A stretch of 64,000 nucleotides of DNA from Pseudomonas kribbensis (GTDB lineage Bacteria; Pseudomonadota; Gammaproteobacteria; Pseudomonadales; Pseudomonadaceae), in assembly GCF_003352185.1 (NCBI RefSeq), contig NZ_CP029608.1, forward strand, positions 5,808,501-5,872,500, read 5' to 3'. Under the pieces are notes generated by a model. The model saw only the letters and a list, made by a program, of their open reading frames with translations. It was not told the DNA's origin and ran no database searches. Shown here one piece after another: positions 46,886-60,044 of the stretch; within the stretch, counting starts at the first letter, position 1, and every line of letters begins with the position of its first letter. The position numbers were made by a program, and so were the translations under genes.

Positions 46886-47218
46886 TTATTCGGCTTTGCA
46901 GCCCCGGCCGATCAGATCATTGGTAGCGACCCAGTAGACCAGGCCTTCATTACCTTTGATGTGAAACGCCAGCATGTCGTCGCTGTACAGCGCGCCCGAG
47001 GCGCCCGGCTCTTCTTTCAGGCGATAGACCTGATCGCCGCCGCCCAGTCGCACATCGACTGCCTTCTGGCCGGCATCGGTGTAGCGCCACAGCACCTTGG
47101 CCTGGCTGTCGCAGGTCCAGGTGGTCCAGTTATCCACAGGGGCGGACGACTGGAACGGGTTCCACTGCGCACAACCACCCAACAATCCCAGTGCCGCAAC
47201 GGCAATCAAGCCTTTCAT
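46886..47218 (-). CDS. MliC-like lysozyme-inhibitor lipoprotein
   Basis: 110 residues with a lipobox (MKGLIAVAALGLLGGC). The MliC/C-lysozyme-inhibitor-type domain includes WTCDSQAKVLWRYTDAGQKAVDVRL and a second conserved Cys near the C-terminus. Expected in the outer membrane or periplasm. A perfect DnaA 9-mer at 47130-47138 looks incidental. Confidence 0.8.
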   Translation of the reverse strand: MKGLIAVAALGLLGGCAQWNPFQSSAPVDNWTTWTCDSQAKVLWRYTDAGQKAVDVRLGGGDQVYRLKEEPGASGALYSDDMLAFHIKGNEGLVYWVATNDLIGRGCKAE

Positions 47219-47275
47219 CCGTGTTCCTCGACCGGCAGCGCACGCCGCCGGCCCTGAGTTAAAGAGTCAGACCGG

Positions 47276-47497
47276 TCAAGGGCAACCATGTTCCTTGGCC
47301 GGGGTTTGCGTCTCGTATTTGTCCAGGCCTTCCGGCCCCGAGCGCTTGTTCAGCACCGGGTTGGTTTCAGCCTGCCAGTCGGCCTGATAGCAGCCTTTCT
47401 GTGCCTCGCCGGGTGCCGGCTCCGGCGCAGCCTTCGGGTTACTCCCGCAGGCCGCCAATGTACCGGTCAGCAACAACAGCGCTAACGACTTGACCAT
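47276..47497 (-). CDS. Small lipoprotein between pgk and the MliC-like gene
   Basis: 73 residues starting MVKSLALLLLTGTLAACGSNPK with a clear lipobox (LAAC). The mature part is short and Pro/Lys-rich with a CYQADW motif and a C-terminal CP. The start at 47497 is chosen by the signal peptide; a longer upstream frame runs through pgk and is rejected. Lies 34 bp downstream of pgk. Function unknown. Confidence 0.78.
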   Translation of the reverse strand: MVKSLALLLLTGTLAACGSNPKAAPEPAPGEAQKGCYQADWQAETNPVLNKRSGPEGLDKYETQTPAKEHGCP

Positions 47498-47531
47498 CTG
47501 AACACTCCTTTGCCTGGCCAAACGGGCGGCC

Positions 47532-48695
47532 TCAGGCCTTGGCCCGGCTTCCCAGGACTTCAACGGCCGGCAGCACCTTGCCTTCGACGAATTCGAGGAA
47601 CGCGCCACCGCCGGTGGAAATGTAGGAGATCTTTTCAGCCACGCCATATTTATCGATGGCGGCCAGGGTGTCGCCACCGCCGGCAATCGAGAACGCCGCA
47701 CTTTCGGCGATGGCTTCGGCCAGCACTTTGGTGCCGTTGCCGAACTGGTCGAATTCGAACACGCCAACCGGGCCGTTCCACAAGATGGTTTTCGACGACT
47801 TCAGCAGTTCGGCGAAGTTGGCGGCGGTTTGCGGGCCGATGTCCAGAATCATGTCGTCGGCAGCGACGTCAGCGATCAGCTTCACGGTCGCTTCGGTGCT
47901 TTCAGCGAACTCCTTGGCAACCACCACGTCCACCGGCAGCGGCACGCTGACCTTGGCGGCGATGGCGCGCGCGGTGTCCAGCAGGTCCGGTTCGTACAGC
48001 GACTTGCCGACCGGGTGACCGGCCGCAGCGAGGAAGGTGTTGGCGATGCCGCCGCCGACGATCAGTTGATCGCAGATCTGGCTCAGGCTGTTCAGCACGT
48101 CGAGTTTGGTCGAGACCTTGGAACCGGCAACGATGGCAGCCATCGGCTTGGCCGGTGCGCCCAGGGCTTTGCCCAGTGCGTCGAGCTCAGCGGCAAGCAG
48201 CGGGCCGGCAGCGGCGACTTTGGCGAACTTGGCCACACCGTGGGTCGAACCTTCGGCGCGGTGAGCAGTACCGAAAGCGTCCATCACGAACACGTCGCAC
48301 AGGGCAGCGTATTGCTGGGCCAGTTCGTCGGCGTTCTTTTTCTCGCCCTTGTTGAAGCGCACGTTTTCGAACAGCACGATGTCGCCGGCCTTGACGTCAA
48401 CGCCGCCCAGGTAGTCGGCCACCAGCGGCACTTCGCGGCCCAGGGCCTTGCTGAGGTAGTCGGCGACAGGCTTGAGGCTGTTCTCGGCGGAGAATTCGCC
48501 TTCGGTCGGACGACCCAGGTGCGAGCAGACCATCACGGCCGCGCCTTTTTCCAGGGCCAGCTTGATGGTCGGCAGCGAAGCCAGGATACGCGCATCGCTG
48601 GTGACAACACCGTCCTTGACTGGGACGTTGAGGTCTTCGCGGATCAATACGCGCTTACCTTGCAGATCGAGGTCGGACATCTTCAACACGGTCAT
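47532..48695 (-). CDS. pgk: Phosphoglycerate kinase
   Basis: 387 residues. Substrate motif [14 protein letters not shown] near the start, SHLGRP, the GSKVSTK loop, WNGPVGVFE and the nucleotide-binding GGGDTLAAI. The ATG at 48695 ([15 protein letters not shown]) is the usual start. Separated from epd by 12 bp in one operon. Confidence 0.97.
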   Translation of the reverse strand: MTVLKMSDLDLQGKRVLIREDLNVPVKDGVVTSDARILASLPTIKLALEKGAAVMVCSHLGRPTEGEFSAENSLKPVADYLSKALGREVPLVADYLGGVDVKAGDIVLFENVRFNKGEKKNADELAQQYAALCDVFVMDAFGTAHRAEGSTHGVAKFAKVAAAGPLLAAELDALGKALGAPAKPMAAIVAGSKVSTKLDVLNSLSQICDQLIVGGGIANTFLAAAGHPVGKSLYEPDLLDTARAIAAKVSVPLPVDVVVAKEFAESTEATVKLIADVAADDMILDIGPQTAANFAELLKSSKTILWNGPVGVFEFDQFGNGTKVLAEAIAESAAFSIAGGGDTLAAIDKYGVAEKISYISTGGGAFLEFVEGKVLPAVEVLGSRAKA

Positions 48696-48707
48696 GGGTC
48701 GCACTTC

Positions 48708-49760
48708 CTACGGTTTTTTTGAAGTCGCTGTCTGCAGATAGTGTTCTGCAACATCCAGCATTCGGTTGGCAAAACCCCATTCGTTGTCGAACCAGGCCAG
48801 GATGTTCACCAGCCGAGGGCCGGAAACGCGGGTCTGACTGGCATCGACGATGGCCGAATGTGGGTCATGGTTGAAATCACAACTTGCGTGGGGCAGCTCG
48901 GTGTAGGCCAGCAGACCTTTGAGCGGGCCGCTGGTGGCAGCCTCGCGCAGGATCCGGTTGACCTCGCCGGCGTCGGTGTCGCTCGCGGTCTGCATCGTGA
49001 TGTCGAGGCAGGACACGTTGACCGTCGGCACGCGTACGGCTTTGGCCTGGATTCGCCCGGCAAGTTCCGGCAGCAGACGCTCGATACCGCGCGCCAGACC
49101 GGTGGACACCGGGATCACCGACTGGAACGCCGAACGGGTGCGGCGCAGGTCTTCGTGGTGATAGGCGTCGATCACCGGCTGATCGTTCATCGCCGAGTGA
49201 ATCGTGGTAATCGACACGAATTCCAGGCCGATCGCCTTGTCCAGCAGGCGCAACAGCGGCACGCCGCAGTTGGTGGTGCAGGAGGCGTTGGACACCAGCA
49301 GTTCATCGCCGGTCAGGCAATCCTGATTGACGCCGTAGACGATGGTGGCGTCGACATCCGCCTCGCTGGCCATCGGCTGCGAAAACAGCACCCGCGGCGC
49401 GCCGGCGTCGAGGAAACGCTGGCCGTCTTCACGGGTGTGGTAGGCGCCGGAGCATTCGAGCACCAGATCGACGCCAAGGGACGCCCAATCGATGCCTTCG
49501 GGGGTGGCACTGCGCAGGACTTTCACGCAGTTGCCATTGATATGCAGACAATCGCCGTCGACCTTCACCTCGCCCGGGAACCGGCCGTGGGTGGAGTCGA
49601 AGCGTGTCAGGTATTCGATGCTGGCCATGTCGGCCAGATCGTTGATCGCGACAATTTCAAACCCTGCCGTCGAGCCTCGCTCGAACAACGCACGCAAGAC
49701 GCAACGACCAATCCGGCCGTAGCCGTTGAGTGCAACTTTGTAGGGACGCGGTTGAGGCAT
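48708..49760 (-). CDS. epd: D-erythrose-4-phosphate dehydrogenase
   Basis: 350 residues of the GAPDH family. NAD motif NGYGRIGR and catalytic Cys in SNASCTTNC, with the Epd-type HSAMNDQPVIDAYHHEDLRRTRSA. It feeds erythrose-4-phosphate into pyridoxal phosphate synthesis; GapA-like activity is possible. Position between tkt and pgk supports Epd. The ATG at 49760 (MPQPRPYKVALNG) is chosen over an upstream in-frame ATG. Confidence 0.93.
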   Translation of the reverse strand: MPQPRPYKVALNGYGRIGRCVLRALFERGSTAGFEIVAINDLADMASIEYLTRFDSTHGRFPGEVKVDGDCLHINGNCVKVLRSATPEGIDWASLGVDLVLECSGAYHTREDGQRFLDAGAPRVLFSQPMASEADVDATIVYGVNQDCLTGDELLVSNASCTTNCGVPLLRLLDKAIGLEFVSITTIHSAMNDQPVIDAYHHEDLRRTRSAFQSVIPVSTGLARGIERLLPELAGRIQAKAVRVPTVNVSCLDITMQTASDTDAGEVNRILREAATSGPLKGLLAYTELPHASCDFNHDPHSAIVDASQTRVSGPRLVNILAWFDNEWGFANRMLDVAEHYLQTATSKKP

Positions 49761-49817
49761 GGGGTTCTCGATTACCGTGGTGAAACCGTCAGTGTTGCGG
49801 TGCTTCAACTACCGCTA

Positions 49818-49882
49818 TCGCGAGCAGGCTCGCTCCCACAGGAAAATGCATTCCAATGTGGGAGCGAGCCTGCTCGCGATGG
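49818..49882. repeat. REPIN
   Basis: TCGCGAGCAGGCTCGCTCCC and its inverse GGGAGCGAGCCTGCTCGCGA form a hairpin pair between tkt and epd. Confidence 0.87.
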
Positions 49883-49911
49883 GCGGCAGCCCAGACGACA
49901 AAACTTCTGGA

Positions 49912-51909
49912 TCAGTCTTCCAGCAGCTCTTCAGCCTGACCCAGGATGTTTTCCAGGGTGAAGCCGAACTCTTCGAACAGTGCCGAAGCCGGAGCTGATT
50001 CGCCGTAGGTGGTCATGCCGATCACGCGACCTTCCAGACCCACGTACTTGAACCAGAAGTCGGCATGGGCCGCTTCGATCGCGATACGCGCACCGACCTG
50101 CAACGGCAGGACCGATTGCTTGTAGCTGGCGTCCTGAGCGTCGAACGCGCTGGTGCATGGCATGGAAACCACACGTACCTTGCGGCCCTGCTCGGTCAGT
50201 TTGTCGTAGGCCTGAACGGCCAGGCCGACTTCCGAACCGGTAGCGATCAGGATCAGCTCTGGCTCGCCTGCGCAGTCTTTCAGCACATAACCGCCACGGC
50301 TGATGTCGGCGATCTGGCCAGCATCACGGGTTTGGTGCTGCAGGTTCTGACGGGAGAAGATCAGCGCCGACGGGCCGTCCTTGCGCTCCAGAGCGTTTTT
50401 CCAGGCCACGGCCGATTCAACGGCATCGGCTGGACGCCAGGTGTCGAGGTTCGGCGTGCTGCGCAGGCTGGTCAGTTGCTCGATCGGCTGGTGCGTCGGG
50501 CCATCTTCGCCCAGACCGATGGAGTCGTGGGTGTAGACGTGGATCACACGCTGCTTCATCAGAGCGGACATGCGCACCGCGTTGCGGGCGTATTCCATGA
50601 ACATCAGGAAAGTCGCGCCGTAAGGCACCAGACCACCGTGCAGGGCAACGCCGTTCATGATCGCGGTCATGCCGAATTCGCGTACGCCGTAGTACATGTA
50701 GTTGCCGCTGGCGTCTTCGGCGCTGACGCCTTTGCAGCCTTTCCACAGAGTCAGGTTGGAACCGGCCAGGTCAGCCGAACCGCCCAGCACTTCCGGCAGC
50801 AGCGGGCCGAACGCGTTCAGGGCATTCTGGCTGGCTTTACGGCTGGCGATGGTTTCGCCCTTGGCCGCGACTTCAGCGATGTAGGCCGAAGCCTTCTCGG
50901 AGAAATCAGCCGGCAGCTCGCCGCTCAGACGACGGATCAGTTCGTTGGCTTCGGTCGGGAACGCGGCGGAGTAGGCAGCGAAACGCTGGTCCCACTCGGA
51001 CTCGACGGCGCGGCCCTTTTCCTTGGCATCCCACTCGGCATAGATGTCGGCCGGGATTTCGAACGGACCGTGGTTCCAGTTCAGCGCCTGACGGGTCAGG
51101 GCGATTTCCGCGTCACCCAGCGGGGCGCCGTGGCAATCTTCCTTGCCCTGCTTGTTCGGCGAACCGAAACCGATGGTGGTCTTGCAGCAGATCAGGGTCG
51201 GCAGCGGGCTCTTGCGAGCGGTCTCGATGGCGGTCTTGATCTCTTCCGGATCGTGACCGTCGACGTTGCGGATCACCTGCCAGTTGTAGGCTTCGAAACG
51301 CTTCGGCGTGTCATCGGTGAACCAGCCTTCGACTTCGCCGTCGATGGAGATGCCGTTGTCATCGTAGAAGGCGATCAGCTTGCCCAGGCCCAGGGTACCG
51401 GCCAGGGAAGCGACTTCGTGGGAAATGCCTTCCATCATGCAGCCATCACCCAGGAACACGTAGGTGTGGTGGTCGACGATGTTGTGGCCAGGACGGTTGA
51501 ACTGCGCGCCCAGTACCTTTTCAGCCAGGGCGAAGCCCACGGCGTTGGCCAGACCCTGACCCAGCGGACCGGTGGTGGTCTCGACGCCCGGGGTGTAACC
51601 GAATTCCGGGTGGCCCGGGGTGCGGCTGTGCAGTTGACGGAACTGTTTCAGGTCGTCGATCGACAGGTCGTAGCCGGTCAGGTGCAGCAGCGAGTAGATC
51701 AACATCGAGCCGTGGCCGTTGGACAGCACGAAGCGGTCACGGTCGGCGAAGGATGGATTGCTCGGGTTGTGCTTGAGGTAGTCGCGCCAAAGCACTTCGG
51801 CAATATCTGCCATACCCATAGGGGCACCGGGATGGCCGCTGTTGGCTTTTTGCACGGCATCCATGCTGAGGGCACGAATGGCGTTGGCACGCTCACGACG
51901 GCTAGGCAT
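49912..51909 (-). CDS. tkt: Transketolase
   Basis: 665 residues. Thiamine-diphosphate motif [13 protein letters not shown]...[10 protein letters not shown], with [19 protein letters not shown] near the start and [18 protein letters not shown] in the middle. It transfers two-carbon units between pentose, triose and hexose phosphates. Divergent from the SahR-like gene across 271 bp; first of the leftward tkt-epd-pgk-fba set. Confidence 0.97.
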   Translation of the reverse strand: MPSRRERANAIRALSMDAVQKANSGHPGAPMGMADIAEVLWRDYLKHNPSNPSFADRDRFVLSNGHGSMLIYSLLHLTGYDLSIDDLKQFRQLHSRTPGHPEFGYTPGVETTTGPLGQGLANAVGFALAEKVLGAQFNRPGHNIVDHHTYVFLGDGCMMEGISHEVASLAGTLGLGKLIAFYDDNGISIDGEVEGWFTDDTPKRFEAYNWQVIRNVDGHDPEEIKTAIETARKSPLPTLICCKTTIGFGSPNKQGKEDCHGAPLGDAEIALTRQALNWNHGPFEIPADIYAEWDAKEKGRAVESEWDQRFAAYSAAFPTEANELIRRLSGELPADFSEKASAYIAEVAAKGETIASRKASQNALNAFGPLLPEVLGGSADLAGSNLTLWKGCKGVSAEDASGNYMYYGVREFGMTAIMNGVALHGGLVPYGATFLMFMEYARNAVRMSALMKQRVIHVYTHDSIGLGEDGPTHQPIEQLTSLRSTPNLDTWRPADAVESAVAWKNALERKDGPSALIFSRQNLQHQTRDAGQIADISRGGYVLKDCAGEPELILIATGSEVGLAVQAYDKLTEQGRKVRVVSMPCTSAFDAQDASYKQSVLPLQVGARIAIEAAHADFWFKYVGLEGRVIGMTTYGESAPASALFEEFGFTLENILGQAEELLED

Positions 51910-52115
51910 CGCTGATCTCCTGGGTGTGAATAGATTGAAACGGAAAAAAGGAGGGCATTTTCCCTCACCCGAGCGCCTCGGGGCAATGACAGATAGTCAT
52001 CCGGAGGCGTTTTTCCAATGGATAACATCGGTTTCGGCTGGTGAAACCTTTCCGCTGTTCGTCTGTAGAGTTAACCGGTCAGTGAGAAGTGCAATAAAAA
52101 GTGCCACCCATCGAG

Positions 52116-52139
52116 CAATATCAAAACTTTTTGATATTG
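52116..52139. promoter_or_regulatory. SahR-type operator palindrome
   Basis: CAATATCAAAA-CT-TTTTGATATTG is a perfect inverted repeat with 11-bp arms and a 2-bp centre, 41 bp before the SahR-like gene start. The ATATCAA...TTGATAT core is consistent with an ArsR-family SahR site. Self-regulation of the sahR-metK operon is inferred; tkt control is possible. Confidence 0.7.
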
Positions 52140-52180
52140 GCCTTGCGGTGTTTTCCGGCCGTCTCTAGACTGCTGGCCCT

Positions 52181-53176
52181 ATGAACTTACGCGTGCCTTC
52201 CATTCGCCATGACGATTGCGACGAGCTGGCGGCCCTGTGCAAGGCCGGCGGTGACCCGCTGCGGCTGAATGTATTGCGCGCCCTGGCCAACGATTCGTTC
52301 GGCGTACTGGAACTGGCGCAGATTTTCGATATCGGCCAGTCCGGCATGAGCCATCACCTCAAGGTGTTGGCACAAGCCGATCTGGTGGCGACTCGCCGTG
52401 AAGGCAATGCGGTTTTCTATCGCCGCGCCCTGCCCCACACCGAGTTGCTGGGCGGCAAGTTGCACGCTGCATTGTTAGAAGAAGTCGACAATCTGGCGCT
52501 GCCGGCCGACGTGGAAACACGAATCGCACAGGTCCATGGGCAGCGTGCTGCCAACAGCCAGGACTTTTTCGCTCGGGTCGCGGAGAAATTCCGCGCCCAG
52601 CAGGATTTGATTGCCGGCCTGCCGCAGTACCGTGAAAGCGTGCTGGCCCTGCTCGACAAACTGAACTTCAATGGCGCTGCCACGGCCATTGAAGTCGGCC
52701 CCGGCGATGGTGCATTCCTGCCGGAACTGGCGCGTCGCTTCGGCACCGTAACCGCACTGGACAACAGCGCGGCGATGCTCGAACTGGCCCGTCAGGTATG
52801 TGAACGTGAAAAGCTGACTAACGTCAGCCTGCAATTGGCCGATGCATTGAATGGCGTGAGCCTTCAGGCCGATTGCGTGGTGTTGAACATGGTGTTGCAC
52901 CATTTCGCCGCGCCGGCCGAAGCGCTCAAGCACATGGCCAGCCTGCTGCAACCGGGCGGTAGCCTGCTCGTGACAGAGTTATGTAGCCACAACCAGAGTT
53001 GGGCCAGGGAGGCCTGCGGTGATCTGTGGTTGGGGTTTGAACAGGACGATCTGGCCCGTTGGGCCACCGCTGCGGGACTCGTTCCCGGGGAAAGCCTCTA
53101 TGTAGGCTTACGTAATGGTTTCCAGATCCAGGTTCGCCATTTTCAGCGACCGGCTGGCGACACTCACCATCGGTAA
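52181..53176 (+). CDS. sahR: ArsR-family regulator fused to a SAM-methyltransferase-like domain (SahR type)
   Basis: 331 residues. The N-terminal winged helix (~15-95; FGVLELAQIFDIGQSGMSHHLKVLAQADLVATRREG) is fused to a class-I methyltransferase-fold domain (~140-300; AIEVGPGDGAFLPEL). This arrangement next to metK is that of SahR proteins, which sense S-adenosylhomocysteine and control methionine-cycle genes. The sensing role here is inferred. 18 bp upstream of metK, probably one operon. Confidence 0.88.
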   Translation: MNLRVPSIRHDDCDELAALCKAGGDPLRLNVLRALANDSFGVLELAQIFDIGQSGMSHHLKVLAQADLVATRREGNAVFYRRALPHTELLGGKLHAALLEEVDNLALPADVETRIAQVHGQRAANSQDFFARVAEKFRAQQDLIAGLPQYRESVLALLDKLNFNGAATAIEVGPGDGAFLPELARRFGTVTALDNSAAMLELARQVCEREKLTNVSLQLADALNGVSLQADCVVLNMVLHHFAAPAEALKHMASLLQPGGSLLVTELCSHNQSWAREACGDLWLGFEQDDLARWATAAGLVPGESLYVGLRNGFQIQVRHFQRPAGDTHHR

Positions 53177-53194
53177 ATTCAGGAAAACATCGAG

Positions 53195-54385
<1,191 letters not shown>

Positions 54386-54400
54386 TTTTCCTGGCGGTAC

Positions 54401-54436
54401 AAAAAGCCCCGCACGGTTCGCCGTGCGGGGCTTTTT
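54401..54436. terminator. Strong terminator after metK
   Basis: A 16-bp perfect stem (AAAAAGCCCCGCACGG with its complement, 54401-54416 and 54421-54436) encloses TTCG and ends in TTTTT, 15 bp after the stop. Confidence 0.95.
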
Positions 54437-54513
54437 CATGGCCGCGAAACACCCGGCAAAACAGCCGACCGGCCCGCTGGAAAATTCCGGCTAGCCTTCA
54501 GGTATCTCCCTGA

Positions 54514-56208
<1,695 letters not shown>

Positions 56209-56304
56209 ACATGCATCCCGGCAAGCCGGGAACCCAACGGTCGCCGAAGCGCTCCAACAGCGCAGTGCTTTCCCGACCCGATTGCCTTTGCACATGGAGC
56301 TTTT

Positions 56305-56700
56305 ATGAAATTTCTCGCACCGCTCGCCATGCTGACTCTTTGCGCCGTAATGGCCGCACCCGCGATGGCTGGCGAAGACGCCCCGGGCCTGACCGGCTGC
56401 GCCGCCAAGAAGCAAGGCATCATCAATCAGATCGAACAGGCCAAATCCCGTGGCAACGCCGACCAGCAGGCCGGCCTCGAAACCGCCCTGCGCGAAGTCA
56501 CCGAACACTGCACCGACGCCGGCCTGAAGAAGGAACGTGAAAACAAGGTGCTCGACGCCAAGCACGAAGTGAGCAAGCGCCAGGCCGATCTCGACAAGGC
56601 CATGAAGAAAGGCGACCCGGAGAAGATCGACAAGCGCAAGAACAAGCTCGCCGAGTCGCGCAAGGAATTGCAGGACGCGCTGGACGAACTGGACAAGTAA
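56305..56700 (+). CDS. DUF1090 periplasmic protein
   Basis: 131 residues with a signal peptide (MKFLAPLAMLTLCAVMAAPAMA). The mature part is a long, Lys/Glu-rich coiled-coil helix with two cysteines (TGCAAKKQG, EHCTDAG), the DUF1090 pattern. Function unknown. Confidence 0.88.
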   Translation: MKFLAPLAMLTLCAVMAAPAMAGEDAPGLTGCAAKKQGIINQIEQAKSRGNADQQAGLETALREVTEHCTDAGLKKERENKVLDAKHEVSKRQADLDKAMKKGDPEKIDKRKNKLAESRKELQDALDELDK

Positions 56701-56752
56701 TCCGGCAGGCAATGTGCGGTGAAAGAGTCCTCTCCGTCACCGCACCTCAGGA

Positions 56753-57202
56753 TCAATGATCCCGAAACTCTTTATGACAGGCACTGCAGGCATCTTCGAC
56801 CTTCTGCACCGCCGGCCCCAGGTTGCTGGCCTTGTACGGCTGAACCTTGCTGGCGATCACCAGCTCACCGGTGGCGGCCTCAAGGGTGCGGGCCATTTCC
56901 TGAAAACGTGCCTGTCGCTGCCAGACATCGTCCTTGGCGCTGGTGTGATCTTCTTCACGCACCGAAGGGAAATGCTTCCACGGTTCATGGGACAGCGCAT
57001 CGAGCTTGACCGCGCCTTCCGTGAATTTCGGCCCGTCGAAGGGGATGCGCCCGCGCAGCATGCCGCCCAGGTCTTCGCCGGTCTTGAGCATCTGCTTGAA
57101 GATCGCCTTGCGCTGGCCCAGCGGGGAATTGGGATCAACACCGCCACAGGCGGACAAGGTCAGACAGGCCAGCAATACAACAGAAAGTCTTTTAAGAGTC
57201 AT
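56753..57202 (-). CDS. Cytochrome c' (class II) lipoprotein
   Basis: 149 residues with a lipoprotein signal (LLACLTLSAC). The C-terminal haem motif C139-SA-C142-H143 follows a four-helix-bundle-like region, typical of class II cytochromes c'. Convergent with the DUF1090 gene. Partner unknown; matches PA0541 by position. Confidence 0.87.
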   Translation of the reverse strand: MTLKRLSVVLLACLTLSACGGVDPNSPLGQRKAIFKQMLKTGEDLGGMLRGRIPFDGPKFTEGAVKLDALSHEPWKHFPSVREEDHTSAKDDVWQRQARFQEMARTLEAATGELVIASKVQPYKASNLGPAVQKVEDACSACHKEFRDH

Positions 57203-57330
57203 GGTGGCTTCAGGTCACGGAATTCGGCGGCCAGTATCCTCGCGTCACCGCCAAACACCAATAGCCCTATTAATAATATGGGTTGCTGGCGCGCATGGAG
57301 CACGCCTGCAACCGACACAGGAAATTCTCC

Positions 57331-58503
57331 ATGAACAGCCGTTTCAAGGCCTGGCGCCACCCACTCATCGTAACCCTGCCACTGCTGGTCATTCTTGCCG
57401 GCTGCACCGGAGGCGACAGTGCCAAGCCGAAAACCCACGCACTGGCCACTTACTCCAGCGCCACCTGGGAAGCCCTGCCTGCGGTTTCCGACAACGATTT
57501 GGTGGCCGGTTTCGGTTCATGGCGCAGCGCCTGCACCCGGCTCAAGGCTGACCCGGTCTGGGGCGCCACCTGCGCGGCGGCGGCCAATGTGCCGCAAAGC
57601 GCTGGCGATATCCGCACGTTCCTCAAGCAAAACCTCGATGTGTTCGGCCTGCGCGCCGAAAATGACAACCCCAACGGTCTGATCACCGGCTACTACGAAC
57701 CGGTCTACCCCGGCAGCCTGACGCAAACCGCGACCGCCAATGTGCCGGTGTACGGCGTGCCCGATGACATGATCATCGTCTCGCTGGACAGCATTTACCC
57801 GGAACTGAAAGGCAAGCGCCTGCGCGGACGCCTTGAGGGCCGCGTGCTGAAACCTTACGACGACGCCGCGACCATCGAGAGCAAAGGGGTCAAGGCACCC
57901 GTAGTCGCTTGGCTGACCGACCCGATGAACCTGCAATTCCTGCAGATCCAGGGTTCAGGGCGGATTCAGACCGATGACGGCCGGCAACTGCGCATCGCCT
58001 ACGCCGACCAGAACGGCCACCCGTACCGGCCGATCGGCCGCTGGCTGGTGGAACAGGGCGAGCTGAAGAAAGAAGACGTGACCATGGGCGCCATCAGCAA
58101 CTGGGCCAAGGCCAACCCGTCACGCATTCCGGAGTTGCTGGGCAGCAACCCGAGCTATGTGTTCTTCACCCGCAATCCGGACAGCAACGAAGGCCCGCGC
58201 GGCTCGCTGAATGTGCCGCTGACCGCCGGTTACAGCGCGGCGGTGGATCGCAAGGTGATTCCGCTGGGCAGCTTGTTGTGGCTGTCGACCACCCGCCCTG
58301 ACGGTACTGCACTGGTACGCCCGGTGGCGGCGCAGGACACCGGCGGCGCGATTGCCGGCGAAGTTCGTGCGGATCTGTTCTGGGGCACCGGTGATGCCGC
58401 CGGGCAACTGGCCGGCGACATGAAGCAGCAAGGGCAGATCTGGATGCTCTGGCCCAAAGGCGCGGCGTTGCCGCAAGTGCCGCAGGTGGCCGACAGGCAG
58501 TAA
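57331..58503 (+). CDS. mltA: Membrane-bound lytic murein transglycosylase A
   Basis: 390 residues. Lipobox LLVILAGC near residue 24, the MltA domain (GLITGYYEPVYPGSL, FLQIQGSGRIQ) and the 3D barrel domain with catalytic-type Asp (VAAQDTGGAIAGEVRADLFWG). It cleaves peptidoglycan glycan strands with formation of 1,6-anhydro ends. The ATG at 57331 begins the signal sequence. Confidence 0.94.
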   Translation: MNSRFKAWRHPLIVTLPLLVILAGCTGGDSAKPKTHALATYSSATWEALPAVSDNDLVAGFGSWRSACTRLKADPVWGATCAAAANVPQSAGDIRTFLKQNLDVFGLRAENDNPNGLITGYYEPVYPGSLTQTATANVPVYGVPDDMIIVSLDSIYPELKGKRLRGRLEGRVLKPYDDAATIESKGVKAPVVAWLTDPMNLQFLQIQGSGRIQTDDGRQLRIAYADQNGHPYRPIGRWLVEQGELKKEDVTMGAISNWAKANPSRIPELLGSNPSYVFFTRNPDSNEGPRGSLNVPLTAGYSAAVDRKVIPLGSLLWLSTTRPDGTALVRPVAAQDTGGAIAGEVRADLFWGTGDAAGQLAGDMKQQGQIWMLWPKGAALPQVPQVADRQ

Positions 58504-58512
58504 GCGCAACGC

Positions 58513-58547
58513 AAAGGATCGCAGGCCTCGTCAGCCTGCGATCCTTT
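58513..58547. terminator. Bidirectional terminator after mltA
   Basis: AAAGGATCGCAGGC (58513-58526) pairs with GCCTGCGATCCTTT (58534-58547), between the convergent mltA and MAPEG genes. Confidence 0.85.
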
Positions 58548-58552
58548 CAGCG

Positions 58553-58936
58553 TCAGACCGAAACGAAGAAGAAACTGGCAATCAGCCCCATCCCGACAAA
58601 CCACACCAGCGACCGCAGAATCGCCCAGTCCGCCAGATAGCAAATGATGTACAGCAGGCGACTGGTGATGAACAGCACTGCCAGCACATTGACCGTCACC
58701 AGCTGCGCCGTGCCCACCAGGTGCGCGACGATCACCGCCGCCGCAAAGGCCGGTGTCACTTCAAAACTGTTCAGTTGCGCCGCATGGGCCCGTCGGGCCA
58801 CACCGTTCAGGCTTTCGAGAAAATCCCGGGGATCGTGATTGTCACTGAGCCGGTAACCACCGACAGCCTTGGCCACGCCCGTGCACACATAGGGCAGAAA
58901 GATCGCAATGAAAACGCACCACAGAGCCACCGTCAT
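58553..58936 (-). CDS. MAPEG-family membrane protein
   Basis: 127 residues with four hydrophobic helices. The MAPEG pattern is visible in RRAHAAQLNSFEVTPAFAAAVIVAHL and SRLLYIICYLADWAILRSLVW. Eukaryotic relatives handle glutathione and eicosanoids; the bacterial substrate is unknown. Confidence 0.87.
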   Translation of the reverse strand: MTVALWCVFIAIFLPYVCTGVAKAVGGYRLSDNHDPRDFLESLNGVARRAHAAQLNSFEVTPAFAAAVIVAHLVGTAQLVTVNVLAVLFITSRLLYIICYLADWAILRSLVWFVGMGLIASFFFVSV

Positions 58937-58971
58937 AACGCCGTCCTTTTTCAGTTTTTAGAGTTGGCGGG

Positions 58972-59805
58972 TCAGAACTTCATCACCAGCATGCCGATCA
59001 GCACCAGCCCACAGGCTAAGAGCCGTGGCCGGCCGAAAGGTTCTTTCAGGTAACGCATGCCGAACAGCACCACCAGAATCACGCTGATCTCGCGCAACGC
59101 CGCGGCCTCGGCAATCGACCCCAGTTGCATCGCCCACAGCACCAGAGCGTAGCTGAACAACACGCAGAACCCGACCGCCAGCCCCAGCTTCCATTGCTCG
59201 CGCCAGAACTGCAGGAACGCCGGACGTTTGGCCACCCACGCCAGCATCGGGAACGGCCAGGCGCTGAGCAGCGTGACCCAGACCAGGTAATCCAGTGGGT
59301 GCGACCAGCGCCGCAAGGCCTGCCCATCAATGTAGGTGTAGCAGCCGATGCACAGCCCGATCAGCGCCACCACCGGCAGCATCGACCACGGCAGGTGTTT
59401 CCCGCCACCGCCCTGCCAGAGCAGGCAGGCCATGCCCAGTGGGATCAGCATGATTCCGAAGATCTGTTGGGTGGTCAGCACTTCGCCGGCGAAGATCAGG
59501 GTCAGCGCCAGTACCACCAGCGGCGACAGCCCGCGCATCAACGGATAGACCAGCCCGAGGTCGCCGACCCGATAGGCCTGGATCAACAGGTAGCGATAGA
59601 GCAGCTCGAACGCCGCCGACGCCAGAATCCACGGCCAGACTTCCTGCGGCGGCAGGCTGATGAAAGGAAACGCCAGCGCGACGAACAACAGCGCCACGGT
59701 GTCCATGCAGGCCACCACCAGCAACCGTTCGGCGCTGAATTTGATCAGGGTATTCCACGCGGCATGCAACAGCGCCGCCACCAACACCAGAGCTGTCGCC
59801 AGCAC
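58972..59805 (-). CDS. EamA/DMT-family transporter
   Basis: 277 residues with about ten hydrophobic segments in two EamA repeats, including LVYPLMRGLSPLVVLALTLIFAGE and EAAALREISVILVVLFGMRYLKEPFG. Substrate unknown. The spacer to 60045 holds no clear gene. Confidence 0.86.
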   Translation of the reverse strand: MLATALVLVAALLHAAWNTLIKFSAERLLVVACMDTVALLFVALAFPFISLPPQEVWPWILASAAFELLYRYLLIQAYRVGDLGLVYPLMRGLSPLVVLALTLIFAGEVLTTQQIFGIMLIPLGMACLLWQGGGGKHLPWSMLPVVALIGLCIGCYTYIDGQALRRWSHPLDYLVWVTLLSAWPFPMLAWVAKRPAFLQFWREQWKLGLAVGFCVLFSYALVLWAMQLGSIAEAAALREISVILVVLFGMRYLKEPFGRPRLLACGLVLIGMLVMKF

Positions 59806-60044
59806 GTGTCACTCCTTCATTCTTGTTTTTGAACCCGAGCCATTTGATCAGGTCTTTGCTTCGCGATGTGTCAGGCGCTGTTTATACGTCAAGCGACCTC
59901 GCCACACCCGGTTGCGCACAGACAAATGCCAAAAAAATCCTGCCCGGGCCACACAATTGTGCCCCCGCCCGGTGTCTACCCATCCAACCCTTGCGCCCAT
60001 GAACAGGTGCGCTGTCTTTTCACCCCCCATCCAAAGGACCCCGG

